Shown: positions 53,079 through 61,911 of the stretch, piece by piece
Position numbering within the stretch: position 1 is the first letter of the stretch
Layout: each line of letters begins with the position of its first letter
From: Ligaoa zhengdingensis
GTDB lineage: Bacteria; Bacillota; Clostridia; Oscillospirales; Ruminococcaceae
Direction: 5' to 3'
Length of the DNA: 64,000 nucleotides
Assembly: GCF_014384885.1 (NCBI RefSeq)
Contig: NZ_JACRST010000003.1
Span: 1 to 64,000, forward strand
The notes under the pieces: model-generated
What the model was told of the DNA's origin: nothing
What the model saw: the letters and a program-made list of their open reading frames with translations, nothing else
Database searches by the model: none
Program-made: the position numbers and the translations under genes

Positions 53079-53501
53079 ATGAAAAAAACGATCGCGATTG
53101 TGTTGTCGCTTTTGATGCTCACCGGTGCGCTGGCCGGATGCTCTAAAAAGAATGAGGGCAGCTCGTCCGGAGGGGCGCAGTCCTCGTCCGTTGTGGGTGG
53201 CGGCGACACCGAAACACAGGACAAACGCGACTTCGGCGTCCTCACCGGAATCGATGAGGAGAACCTCTACCTGGAACGCGCCAAGAAAAATGAAGAGAAG
53301 CCGAACGGCATCGAGTCCCTGGATGAAGAAGTGATGTATCCGCTCAACGACTCCATCAAAGTGACGCTCGCACAGGATGGCAATCCGACGGATGGCAGCA
53401 TATCCGATCTGGCGGAAGGGGATATTGTCACGATCACCTACCGCAACGTGGAGGGCGAGTCGGTAATTTCGTCGATTTCGGTGAGCGGCAAGGCTGCATA
53501 A
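53079..53501 (+). CDS. Small lipoprotein
   Basis: 140 residues. Signal peptide with lipobox ALAGC, a Ser/Gly linker, then a compact beta domain with LTGIDEENLYLERAK and ISDLAEGDIVTITYRN. The frame runs back to 53001, but ATG 53079 has GAAGGA upstream and starts the signal peptide. It is followed by the sirtuin gene after 31 bases. The function is unknown. Confidence 0.8.
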   Translation: MKKTIAIVLSLLMLTGALAGCSKKNEGSSSGGAQSSSVVGGGDTETQDKRDFGVLTGIDEENLYLERAKKNEEKPNGIESLDEEVMYPLNDSIKVTLAQDGNPTDGSISDLAEGDIVTITYRNVEGESVISSISVSGKAA

Positions 53502-53532
53502 GAAAGTCCCATCAACAGAGGGAGGCGTGGCT

Positions 53533-54246
53533 ATGGCGGAACAGTTGCAGAGGATCATCGACGACAGCGCCAATATCGTATTTTTTGGCGGCGCAGGGGT
53601 ATCCACCGAAAGCGGCATCCCCGATTTTCGCAGCACCGATGGGCTATACAATCAGCAATACCGCTTCCCCCCTGAAATGATCTTGAGCCACAGCTTTTAT
53701 CTGCGCAACCCCGAGGAGTTTTATCGCTTTTATCGCGATAAGATGCTCTGTTTGACTGCGCGGCCCAATGCGGCCCATTATAAACTCGCTGAATTGGAGC
53801 AGGCCGAAAAATTGTGCGCGGTGGTGACGCAGAACATCGATGGACTGCACCAGATGGCTGGGAGCCGCAATGTGCTGGAGCTCCACGGTTCGGTTCATCG
53901 GAACTACTGTATGCGCTGCCACAAAGCCTACGATGCCCGTTTTATGCTGGAGAGCGAGGGAATCCCGACCTGCTCCTGCGGCGGTATGGTGAAGCCGGAT
54001 GTGGTGCTGTACGAGGAAGGATTGGATGAACATACCGTCCGCGCTTCCATTCAAGCGATCCGCAGCGCCGATCTGCTCATCATCGGTGGAACCTCGCTGA
54101 ATGTGTATCCAGCGGCCGGCCTGATCGATTATTTCCGTGGGAGGTATCTGGTGCTCATCAACCGCTCCCCCACTCCGGCGGACGCGCAGGCAGATCTGGT
54201 GATCCAAGAGAGCATCGGCGAGGTGCTGGGCACTGTCAAGGTTTAA
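53533..54246 (+). CDS. NAD-dependent protein deacylase (sirtuin)
   Basis: 237 residues. NAD-binding GGAGVSTESGIPDFR (about 19-33), QNID at 100-103, catalytic His in ELHGS (about 118), and zinc Cys at about 126, 129, 147 and 149. It removes acyl groups from Lys using NAD+. ATG 53533 has GGAGG seven bases upstream. The gene is next to a lipoprotein gene, with no obvious functional link. Confidence 0.93.
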   Translation: MAEQLQRIIDDSANIVFFGGAGVSTESGIPDFRSTDGLYNQQYRFPPEMILSHSFYLRNPEEFYRFYRDKMLCLTARPNAAHYKLAELEQAEKLCAVVTQNIDGLHQMAGSRNVLELHGSVHRNYCMRCHKAYDARFMLESEGIPTCSCGGMVKPDVVLYEEGLDEHTVRASIQAIRSADLLIIGGTSLNVYPAAGLIDYFRGRYLVLINRSPTPADAQADLVIQESIGEVLGTVKV

Positions 54247-54263
54247 CAATTTTATGCGATAGA

Positions 54264-54295
54264 AAAAAGCGCTCCCTGTAGTAGGGGGCGCTTTT
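54264..54295. terminator. Bidirectional terminator between sirtuin and RCK genes
   Basis: About 13-bp stem (AAAAGCGCTCCCT with AGGGGGCGCTTTT) flanked by A and T runs, shared by converging genes. Confidence 0.85.
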
Positions 54296-54312
54296 GCTAT
54301 GGATAAAATTGT

Positions 54313-54975
54313 CTATTCCAGGCTCAGCATTTTGCCCAGGGTGTGGATCACCTTGTTTTGGCAGACCACCAGGACTTTGTCATTGCTGAGGATCTGCGCG
54401 TTGCCTCGCGGGATAATCATTTCGCCGTCTCGGATGATCGAAACGATGATGCTCTCCTCCGGCAGATGCAATTCGCTCAGGCGCACGCCGTTGCGCCGGT
54501 AGTTGGCCGGGATTTGCAGCTCGCTGATGGAGGTTTCCCCGCGGTTGAGTGAGATGATCTGCTTGATGGCGGCGCTATCCACCTCGCGCTCGAGCAGGCG
54601 TGCGATATTGTCGGTGCTGCTGATGGGGATATCGACGCCGAGCTGTTTCATTACCGACATATTTTTGGGATTGTTGACCCTGGCGACCGTCCGCTTGACG
54701 CCGAATTCCTTTTTGGCCAATTGGCAGGCGATCAGGTTGTTTTCGTCCTTGCCGGTCACACCGATCAGGGCGTCGGCCTCCTCAATGCCTGCGTGTTCCA
54801 ACGCCTCAATGGTGCTGCCATCGCCGCAGATAACCGGTATGTCCAGCTCGTTGGCGATGCGTGTGCAGGCGTCTTTGTTCATTTCAATCAGGCGCGGCTT
54901 GTGCCCGTGTTCCATCAGGGTGCGCGCCAGGTAGAACCCCACTTTACCGCCGCCCACGACAATTACTGTCATCAT
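54313..54975 (-). CDS. TrkA/KtrA-type RCK potassium channel regulator, second of pair
   Basis: 220 residues. Rossmann-type RCK-N (MTVIVVGGGKVGFYLAR, then VICGDGSTIEALEHAGIEEA) with an RCK-C domain (about 135-220). These gate a membrane K+ transporter by nucleotide binding. ATG 54975 has GGGAGG six bases upstream. It is 12 bases after the other RCK gene; no Trk/Ktr membrane subunit is in the window. Confidence 0.9.
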   Translation of the reverse strand: MMTVIVVGGGKVGFYLARTLMEHGHKPRLIEMNKDACTRIANELDIPVICGDGSTIEALEHAGIEEADALIGVTGKDENNLIACQLAKKEFGVKRTVARVNNPKNMSVMKQLGVDIPISSTDNIARLLEREVDSAAIKQIISLNRGETSISELQIPANYRRNGVRLSELHLPEESIIVSIIRDGEMIIPRGNAQILSNDKVLVVCQNKVIHTLGKMLSLE

Positions 54976-54987
54976 ACGCACCTCCCT

Positions 54988-55608
54988 TTAATCGCACTGT
55001 TTGGCAAAAATCAGTTGATCCCCCGGCTCCAGCGCAGCGTGTGTGTTGCAGGCCAACACCAGCTGCTGATCCGCCTTGAGCACGCCGAACAGGAGGGTGT
55101 CAGGCTCCGCCTTCACATCTCCGATCGATTTTCCGACGAGCTCAGAGGGAAGCGGCAGGGTGGCGTATGCGATATTTGAATGGCCGAACGGGATCTGCCG
55201 GTAATCGGTCGCACGCTCCAACGAGGCGCAGACGGCCGAAACCGTGAGGTTGGTGGGGCAGATGGTCTTGAGATGAAAATGCGAGAACACATTTTCGCGT
55301 TCCGGGTCGTAGATGCGGGTGAGAACGTTTTCAACGTGAAACACCTCGCGGGCGAGCTGCGACACCATGATGTTGACATTGTCGTCCTGCGTCACAGCGA
55401 TCACCGCGTCGCTGTTTTCGATGCCGGCCCGCCGCAGCACATCCTGATCGATGGGGATGCCGCTGACAGTATAACCGGAAAAATCGTGATCCAAACGTTC
55501 AAAGTTTTCCGTTTCTCGGTCCACAATGCAGACATCGTGGCCCATTTTATCCAGCACGGATGCGAGCTTGGAGCCAACCTTGCCGCATCCGACCACCAGT
55601 AGATTCAT
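54988..55608 (-). CDS. TrkA-type RCK potassium channel regulator, first of pair
   Basis: 206 residues: MNLLVVGCGKVGSKLASVLD, GIPIDQDVLRRAGIENSDAV and an RCK-C with LVGKSIGDVKAEPDTLLFGV. It resembles its neighbour, and the two probably form a heteromeric ring. The stretch 55609-55762 before it holds no gene. Confidence 0.9.
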   Translation of the reverse strand: MNLLVVGCGKVGSKLASVLDKMGHDVCIVDRETENFERLDHDFSGYTVSGIPIDQDVLRRAGIENSDAVIAVTQDDNVNIMVSQLAREVFHVENVLTRIYDPERENVFSHFHLKTICPTNLTVSAVCASLERATDYRQIPFGHSNIAYATLPLPSELVGKSIGDVKAEPDTLLFGVLKADQQLVLACNTHAALEPGDQLIFAKQCD

Positions 55609-55762
55609 TTTGAAAAGCGCCGCCTTTCCTGTTTGAGGTCACTTCATTATAATCCATTCCAGAACGGGTTGCAACCCCAATTCTTTGAATAGGTTGTCAA
55701 ACTTTGTGGAATGATCCTCTCTCTTTTCAGTATACCCGAAGCAGCAACAATCAAACCAGGTT

Positions 55763-56617
55763 TTAAGAGGCGGCCTGCCGGTCGTTCCACACACACCAGG
55801 CGGTGATGGCGCAGATGACTACCACTCCGCCGACGAGTGCGAACGGGCCGGGCGCTTCCCCATCAAACAGGAATACCCACACAGGGTTGAGCAGCGGCTC
55901 CACCGCGCCCAGCAGGGAACAGGCGAGGGGTGGGCAATCCTTCACTGCGAGCCCGTACAGCACATAGGGGATACCCAACTGCACAATGCCGAGGGCCAGG
56001 ATGCTGAGCACCGCAGGAGGATCGACCGGAGTGGGGAACACCAGTGCCATGGGCACGCCCACCAGCGCGGTGATGAGGTGCCCGATGAAGATACCCGTCA
56101 TCCGCGCGTTTTCATCCGCCCGGCCGGTGAGCAAATACATCACACCCATAGAGAATCCGGCCCCAATAGCCACAAAGTTGCCCAATAGCGAACCGGGTGT
56201 GAACTGATCGAAGAAAAACAGGGCAATTCCTGCGAGTGTGACCAGGACCACCGCCAGGTCGGCGCGCCGCAGCCGCTGATGATACAGCAGGGTGGAGAGC
56301 AGAAGGATGAACACCGGCGCGGTGAATTGCAGTACAATGGCATTGGCCGAGGTGGTCAACTTGTTGGCGGAGACAAAGGCCAAAAAAGTGAGCGCCAGAA
56401 ATATTCCGGAGAGCAGGGAATCCTGGTTGAACACAAAGCGCACACGCGCCACAAGCATATAAACGGCGAGCACTCCCGCGGCGATCAGGCTGCGAAAGCC
56501 CGCGATTACCAGAGCATTCCAGGGCAATTGTTTGATAAAAATGCCCGCGATGCTCCAAAGTCCAGCGCAGAGCAGCATCATGGCGATGGCGCGCTTCTGC
56601 GCCTTGGTGGATGTCAT
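55763..56617 (-). CDS. EamA-family (DMT) transporter
   Basis: 284 residues with ten hydrophobic segments in two EamA repeats: LLCAGLWSIAGIFIKQLPWN and, in the second half, LAVKDCPPLACSLLGAVEPL. Probably exports a small metabolite; the substrate is unknown. GGGAGGG precedes the ATG. The MATE gene lies 26 bases upstream in the same direction. Confidence 0.9.
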   Translation of the reverse strand: MTSTKAQKRAIAMMLLCAGLWSIAGIFIKQLPWNALVIAGFRSLIAAGVLAVYMLVARVRFVFNQDSLLSGIFLALTFLAFVSANKLTTSANAIVLQFTAPVFILLLSTLLYHQRLRRADLAVVLVTLAGIALFFFDQFTPGSLLGNFVAIGAGFSMGVMYLLTGRADENARMTGIFIGHLITALVGVPMALVFPTPVDPPAVLSILALGIVQLGIPYVLYGLAVKDCPPLACSLLGAVEPLLNPVWVFLFDGEAPGPFALVGGVVVICAITAWCVWNDRQAAS

Positions 56618-56643
56618 TGAAGGAACCCTCCCTTATAATTTTG

Positions 56644-58035
56644 TCAGGACAACTCAGGCGAGCCGCGCTCAGGCACCTGCGGCTGTGCAAATAGGCGGCG
56701 GGAATAGATGGCAAAGGTCAGAACAGTGGTGGTTACGGCGAGAACGTCCGCGACCGGTTCAGCGATAAAGATGCCCTTCCATCCCAGAAAATGGGGCAGG
56801 ATAATCGCCAACGGGATGAGAAGGATGATTTTGCGCAGCAGCGCGAGGAACATCGAAATTTTAGCCTGGCCGAGCGCGACAAACGTCTGCTGACATGCGC
56901 ACTGGGCGCCCATCAGCAGAGTGCCGGCCATGAAGATGCGCATCCCATATACGCCGAGCTCCAGCAGCGCGGGGTCATCCGAAAACAGTGCGACAAACGC
57001 CTGTGGGATAAACATAGAAATGGCCCACAATGTGCAAGAAAAGGCGAGCGCGCTGATCAACAGGATGCGGAATGCCTGTTTCACCCGGTCAATTTTACCC
57101 GCGCCGTAGTTGTAGCTGATGATCGGCTGAGCGCCCTGCGTCAGACCTGTCAAGGGCATCATAACAAACTGCATGGTGCTGATGAGAATGGACATCGCGC
57201 CCACCAGTTGGTCGGCCTGCGCGCCGCCGTAGGTTTTAAGACCTGAATTGAGGGTGATCTGTACCAGACTCTCGGTCGACTGCATAACGAACGGGGACAC
57301 GCCGAGCGCCAGCACGGGCAGGATGATACGCGCCTCCAAGTGGAAGTACTTTGGATTGATTTTTAGGGTGCTTTTTTTGCTGAAAAGGAAGAAGAGTACC
57401 CAGGCAGCGGAAATAAACTGCGACAGGATGGTGGCCAATGCTGCGCCGCGTACTCCCATACCGAACCCAAAGATGAAGATTGGATCGAGCACGATGTTGA
57501 TGATCGCGCCGATTAACACGGTAAACATGCTGGTTTTGGCGAACCCTTGCGCAGAGATGAACTGGTTGAGCCCCAAGGAAATCTGTACAAACAGGGTACC
57601 CATCAGATAGATTGAGAAATAATCGTTGGCGAAGGGCAGGGTGTTTTCCGTTGCACCGAAGGCCACAAGCATCGGTTCCTTGCCAAGATAAAAGATCAGC
57701 GTGAGTGCAACCGAGATGCCGATTAAAACCAGGAATGAATTGTTTAAAATCTTTTTGGCGTCCTCCAGGTTGCCTTCGCCCATCTTAATCGAGGCGCGGG
57801 GTGCACCGCCCATGCCGACCAATGAGGCAAACGCGGAGATAATCATGATGAGCGGAAAGGCGACCCCAAGCGCTGCGAGAGCCAGGGAGCCGTTTTCCGG
57901 CATCCGCCCTATGTACATGCGATCTACAATATTATAGAGGGCGTTGATCAGCTGCGCAGTGATCGCTGGAACCGCCAGCCGGAACAACAGCCGTCCGACC
58001 GGTTCTACCCCCAGTTTGTTTTGGCTTTCTTCCAT
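56644..58035 (-). CDS. MATE family efflux transporter
   Basis: 463 residues with twelve membrane segments. Repeat motifs PAITAQLINALYNIVDRMYI and, in the second half, MPLTGLTQGAQPIISYNYGA are typical. MATE proteins export drugs or cationic compounds against Na+ or H+. AAAGGGG precedes ATG 58035. Likely co-transcribed with the EamA gene. Confidence 0.93.
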   Translation of the reverse strand: MEESQNKLGVEPVGRLLFRLAVPAITAQLINALYNIVDRMYIGRMPENGSLALAALGVAFPLIMIISAFASLVGMGGAPRASIKMGEGNLEDAKKILNNSFLVLIGISVALTLIFYLGKEPMLVAFGATENTLPFANDYFSIYLMGTLFVQISLGLNQFISAQGFAKTSMFTVLIGAIINIVLDPIFIFGFGMGVRGAALATILSQFISAAWVLFFLFSKKSTLKINPKYFHLEARIILPVLALGVSPFVMQSTESLVQITLNSGLKTYGGAQADQLVGAMSILISTMQFVMMPLTGLTQGAQPIISYNYGAGKIDRVKQAFRILLISALAFSCTLWAISMFIPQAFVALFSDDPALLELGVYGMRIFMAGTLLMGAQCACQQTFVALGQAKISMFLALLRKIILLIPLAIILPHFLGWKGIFIAEPVADVLAVTTTVLTFAIYSRRLFAQPQVPERGSPELS

Positions 58036-58157
58036 AGTAAAATCCCCTTTTTCGGCTTGCCCGCTGCACCTTATCCAGCGCCAATCAAGCGATCTTTAGA
58101 ACTTTACTATACTACCACATTGGACTGACAAATGCAACGGAGTCCCTTCGGGAAACG

Positions 58158-58184
58158 AAAAAGGAGGAGCATCGCTCCCCCTTT
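58158..58184 (-). terminator. Terminator of the hydrogenase-maturation cluster
   Basis: About 11-bp stem (58158-58170 with 58174-58184) followed on the minus strand by T5, after the last small gene. Confidence 0.8.
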
Positions 58185-58193
58185 AGTTCCGAT

Positions 58194-58433
58194 TTATAGA
58201 TGCCATTGTGTGATGTTTCCGTAAAGATTTTGTTCCCCTTGAAATGTATTCTCCTTGAGGCTGGAGTGCCCCATCGTCTGTCTGTCGTCGAATACAGGGG
58301 TGGGCTGTACCTCGGGCTCATAGGCCACCAGCACCACACTTTTTCCGGTGTCGCGCTTGATTTGGCGTTGTAACCGGTCCAATTCTCCCACTACGCGGGG
58401 CGGCAGGTCGGCGATACGGAGATCGTTATCCAT
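58194..58433 (-). CDS. Small soluble protein at the end of the hyd cluster, unknown function
   Basis: 79 residues: MDNDLRIADLPPRVVGELDR, then VVLVAYEPEV and a less ordered end. The ATG at 58433 follows GAGGTGATTGCA, an excellent ribosome site, so it is likely real. The family was not recognised. It is 124 bases past the HPr-like gene and ends 10 bases before the terminator. Confidence 0.65.
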   Translation of the reverse strand: MDNDLRIADLPPRVVGELDRLQRQIKRDTGKSVVLVAYEPEVQPTPVFDDRQTMGHSSLKENTFQGEQNLYGNITQWHL

Positions 58434-58557
58434 TGCAATCACCTCATAGATAGCCTATCTCGGTTTCGCACGTTTATGTGTCGATACTGCCGGTGTTTTT
58501 TTCCTGATGCGCGGACAAAACAGCCGCACCGCCCCGGAGGAGACGCGGCCTGTGGGT

Positions 58558-58809
58558 TTACTGATAAAGTACGCGAACAAGGTCGGGCAGATCAGTGTGC
58601 CCGTCGGAGGTGCTCAGGCGGATTTGATCCCCTTTTTCAATACCGAGGGAGAGAATGGGCAGCAGGTGGGTTCCCCGGCAGCTTTTGTGGCTGGAGAGCT
58701 TTTCGATAAAAACCTCTCCGCCAGATTCTTGAATGGCATAGTGCAGATCGCGGGCACGACTGTTGTAAATGTCGCAGGGAGCTTCCAAAACAATCGATTT
58801 TTGTTTCAT
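58558..58809 (-). CDS. Degenerate HPr-like protein lacking both phosphorylation sites
   Basis: 83 residues of HPr fold: IVLEAPCDIYNSRARDL at the start and LLPILSLGIEKGDQIRLS in the regulatory-helix region. In Bacillus HPr His15 takes the phosphate and Ser46 the regulatory one; aligned here they are Tyr15 and His48. It therefore cannot act as a normal phosphocarrier. ATG 58809 has GGAGG eight bases upstream, better than the Met at 58815. It follows the ferredoxin gene in the hydrogenase-maturation cluster. Confidence 0.72.
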   Translation of the reverse strand: MKQKSIVLEAPCDIYNSRARDLHYAIQESGGEVFIEKLSSHKSCRGTHLLPILSLGIEKGDQIRLSTSDGHTDLPDLVRVLYQ

Positions 58810-58878
58810 ATACATATCCTCCCTAGCGTCCCCCTGTGGGGCGGCAATTATGCCGGTGCGCGGGAGAAAACGGGGTGT

Positions 58879-59070
58879 TCAATCCTCCGCAGTGATAACG
58901 GAAACCGGGCAGCTATCCTGAGCGGTGACGACTCCCTCTTCGGCCTCCTCAGGGACAGGGTTTTGGTGCACGTCAGCGAGCCCATCGTCGGCCATGTGAA
59001 ACACCTCGGGGCAGATTTCGACACACATTCCGCAGGCGATGCAGCCGTCGCGGTTAATTTTAGCAGTCAT
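58879..59070 (-). CDS. Single-cluster [4Fe-4S] ferredoxin
   Basis: 63 residues. Cys10, Cys13, Cys16 and Cys54 (CIACGMC and SCPV) would hold one [4Fe-4S] cluster; Cys20 is extra. The frame runs back to 59124, but ATG 59070 has AAAGGAG upstream. It lies after hydF and may carry electrons for the radical-SAM maturases or the hydrogenase. Confidence 0.88.
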   Translation of the reverse strand: MTAKINRDGCIACGMCVEICPEVFHMADDGLADVHQNPVPEEAEEGVVTAQDSCPVSVITAED

Positions 59071-59148
59071 GACAACAACTCCTTTCCCACAAAGTATTGC
59101 CGGGGAAAAGGGCGGCCATTCCAAAAAATTTTAAAAAATGAACCAAAA

Positions 59149-60345
59149 TCAAGGCAGGACAATTTGGTCGAGAATTCCAGTGAGCTTTGCGAGCGCCACG
59201 CCATAGTTGGTCATGGGAACTCCTTGCGCCTGCGCCTGCCGGATGCGCGATAGGACGTAACGGCGGTTGAACATGCAGCCGCCGCAGTGGATCACCAGGT
59301 CATAGGGGGTGAGGTCAACCGGGAAATCGACGCCAGCGCAGATGTCCACCCGCAGGGATTCGCCGAAGCGCTTGCGCAGCGCACGGGGGATCTTCACCCG
59401 GCCGATATCCTCTTGGAGAGGCGCGTGGGTGCAGGCTTCGGCGATCAACACGCGCGACTGCGCGGTGAGCTGGTCGATTGCGGCGGCGCCCTCCACGTAG
59501 GCGCGGATATCCCCTTTGTAGGCGGCGAACAATACCGAAAAGGAAGTGAGCGGCGTTTCGTCGGGTTTGACGCGATGAACCATCTCGAAGCATTGGGAAT
59601 CGGTGATGATGAGAGCGGGAGGCGCTTTCAACGCACGCAGGGCAGGTTCCAACCGGTCTGCGGTCACGCTGACGACGGTACAGCGGCGGTCGAGCAGGTC
59701 GCGGATGGTCTGCACCTGCGGCAGGATCAGCCTGCCCTTGGGCGCCTGGATATCCTGCGGCATGACGAGCAGAACGATGTCTCCCTCGCGCACCAGACTC
59801 TGGGTGATGCTGGCTGCCTCGAAGCCCTCGGGCACGGCTCGGGCGATCGCTTCGCGCAGCGCGGGGATGCCCTCGCGCGTCTTGGCGCTCACAACGATGG
59901 GGGAGAGGGAGAACTCCTTCTGCACGGCCTCGCACAGTGCGATGACGTTTGGGATGCGATCCGCCTGGCTGATCACCCCGACAACCGGGACGTTTTGTTC
60001 CCGCAACTCCCGCAGCCACCCGGCCTCCTGAGAAAAATCTCCGTCCGGAGAAAACACCATCAGGGCGAGATCGGCCTTGCGCAGCGTCTCCTGGGTGCGC
60101 TGCACGCGCAGCGCGCCCAATTCTCCCTCGTCGTCGAATCCGGCGGTATCGATGAACATCACCGGCCCGATGGGATGCAGCTCCATCGCCTTGTAGACAG
60201 GGTCGGTGGTGGTGCCGGCGTAATCTGAGACCAGGGCGGTCTCCTGGCCGGTGAGGGCGTTGATCAGCGATGATTTGCCGCTGTTGCGCCGCCCATAGAT
60301 GCCGATGTGCAGGCGGTTGGCGCTGGGGGTATTGGTGAGGCTCAT
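59149..60345 (-). CDS. hydF: [FeFe]-hydrogenase maturation GTPase HydF
   Basis: 398 residues. The N-terminal GTPase has GIYGRRNSGKSSLINAL (P-loop near 15-27) and DTAGFDDEG. A dimerisation domain follows, then the cluster-binding C-terminus with CTH and HCGGC, fitting the family pattern C-x-H...H-C-x2-C. HydF is the scaffold on which the 2Fe subcluster is built before transfer to the hydrogenase. ATG 60345 has AAAGGAG upstream. Confidence 0.95.
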   Translation of the reverse strand: MSLTNTPSANRLHIGIYGRRNSGKSSLINALTGQETALVSDYAGTTTDPVYKAMELHPIGPVMFIDTAGFDDEGELGALRVQRTQETLRKADLALMVFSPDGDFSQEAGWLRELREQNVPVVGVISQADRIPNVIALCEAVQKEFSLSPIVVSAKTREGIPALREAIARAVPEGFEAASITQSLVREGDIVLLVMPQDIQAPKGRLILPQVQTIRDLLDRRCTVVSVTADRLEPALRALKAPPALIITDSQCFEMVHRVKPDETPLTSFSVLFAAYKGDIRAYVEGAAAIDQLTAQSRVLIAEACTHAPLQEDIGRVKIPRALRKRFGESLRVDICAGVDFPVDLTPYDLVIHCGGCMFNRRYVLSRIRQAQAQGVPMTNYGVALAKLTGILDQIVLP

Positions 60346-60459
60346 CGAAACAGCTCCTTTTTTGGAATAACAGGGATATCGCAAAAATGGGGAATGTTTT
60401 TAGCAAACATTGCAGAAAGAGAAAGCGCCCAACCCCAAATTTCCGGCGGGCGCTGCCCG

Positions 60460-61878
60460 CTAGAAGCGAAAATCGCGCATCCCTTCCTCCATCTCGTGGA
60501 TGTGACGGCGGGCGATCTCTTTGACCTTGGGGTTGGTGATCCGCTCCAGCTCGCGGTCGATCACGGCCAGCCCCTTGCGGCGGGTGTCCTCGCTGGCGTA
60601 GTCCTCGAGGTATTCCTTGAGGGTCATCAGCGCGTTGGGGTGGCAGCAGTTGACGATCTGTCCGCTCTTGCACAGGCTCATGAAGCGGTCGCCGGTGCGC
60701 CCTTCGCGGTAGCAGGCGGTGCAGAAGCTGGGGATGTAGCCGAGGGTCAACAGCCAGTTCACCACGTCGTCGAGGGTGCGGGTGTCGCTCACCTCGAACT
60801 GCGCGGAGTTTTCCTCCTCCGGCTCCGGTTCTACATAACCGCCCACGCTGGTGCGGCTGCCGCCGCTGATCTGTGACACGCCCAGGTGCAGCACCTTTTC
60901 ACGGGTCTGCTGGGTTTCGCGGGTGGAAATGATGATGCCGGTGTAGGGCACTGCGATGCGCAGCACGGCGACGATCTTGGCGAAGATTTCATCCGAGATG
61001 CCGTTGTCAAACTCGTCGGGGTCGATGTCGTCGGCCGGGCGCACGCGGGGCACGCTGATGGTGTGGGGGCCTACGCCGTGAACCGCCTCCAGGTGTTCGG
61101 CGTGCATCAACAGGCCGACAAAGTCGTATTTATAGAGGTTCAGGCCGAACAGCACGCCGCAGCCCACATCGTCGATGCCGCCCTCCATCGCGCGGTCCAT
61201 CGCCTCGGTGTGGTAGGCGTAGTTGTGCTTGGGCCCGGTGGGGTGCAGATATTCATAGGTGGGTTTGTGGTAGGTCTCCTGGAACAGGATGTAAGTACCG
61301 ATGCCCGCCTCCTTGAGCTTGCGGTAGTTTTCCACCGTGGTGGCCGCGATATTGACGTTTACGCGGCGGATCGCGCCGTTTTTATGTTTGATCCCGTAGA
61401 TGGTCTTGATGCTTTCCAGCACATATTCGATGGGGCAGCGCACCGGGTCCTCGCCGGTTTCCAGCGCCAGGCGCTTGTGACCCATGTCCTGTAGGGCAAT
61501 GACCTCCTTGACGATCTCCTCCTGAGAGAGCTGCTTGCGGGCGATATGCTTGTTTTGCCCGTGATAAGGGCAATAACGGCATCCGTTGACGCAGTAGTTG
61601 GAGAGGTAGAGGGGGGCAAACATCACGATGCGGTTGCCGTAAAACTTCTGTTTGATCTCCTCCGCCAGGTGGTACATCCGTTCCACCAGGTCGGGTTCGT
61701 CGCACTCCAGCAGCACCGCCGCCTCGCGGTGAGAAAGGCCCTTGCAGTCCGCCGCGCGGTTCAGCAGCGTTTCCACCAATGCGCGGTCGTTTTTGTGCGC
61801 CTGCGCATAGGCGAGAGTATCCTGAATTTCTTCGTCGCTGATAAATTCGGTCGCCACCATCGATTTCTTGTCGTACAA
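60460..61878 (-). CDS. hydG: [FeFe]-hydrogenase H-cluster radical SAM maturase HydG
   Basis: 472 residues. The radical-SAM Cys are C96, C100 and C103 in YCVNGCRYCPYH. The C-terminus has CTAC followed 22 residues later by Cys, the family C-x2-C-x22-C site for the second cluster. HydG splits tyrosine to give CO and cyanide ligands. Start TTG 61878 with AAAGGGA upstream. It lies between hydE and hydF. Confidence 0.95.
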   Translation of the reverse strand: MYDKKSMVATEFISDEEIQDTLAYAQAHKNDRALVETLLNRAADCKGLSHREAAVLLECDEPDLVERMYHLAEEIKQKFYGNRIVMFAPLYLSNYCVNGCRYCPYHGQNKHIARKQLSQEEIVKEVIALQDMGHKRLALETGEDPVRCPIEYVLESIKTIYGIKHKNGAIRRVNVNIAATTVENYRKLKEAGIGTYILFQETYHKPTYEYLHPTGPKHNYAYHTEAMDRAMEGGIDDVGCGVLFGLNLYKYDFVGLLMHAEHLEAVHGVGPHTISVPRVRPADDIDPDEFDNGISDEIFAKIVAVLRIAVPYTGIIISTRETQQTREKVLHLGVSQISGGSRTSVGGYVEPEPEEENSAQFEVSDTRTLDDVVNWLLTLGYIPSFCTACYREGRTGDRFMSLCKSGQIVNCCHPNALMTLKEYLEDYASEDTRRKGLAVIDRELERITNPKVKEIARRHIHEMEEGMRDFRF

Positions 61879-61911
61879 TTGAATCCATCCCTTTCTAAAA
61901 TAGGCGTTTCG

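Noticed and set aside
59287..60673. Long frames on both strands over hydF
   Set aside because: GC-rich shadows; the HydF reading has GTPase and Cys motifs, the others have none.
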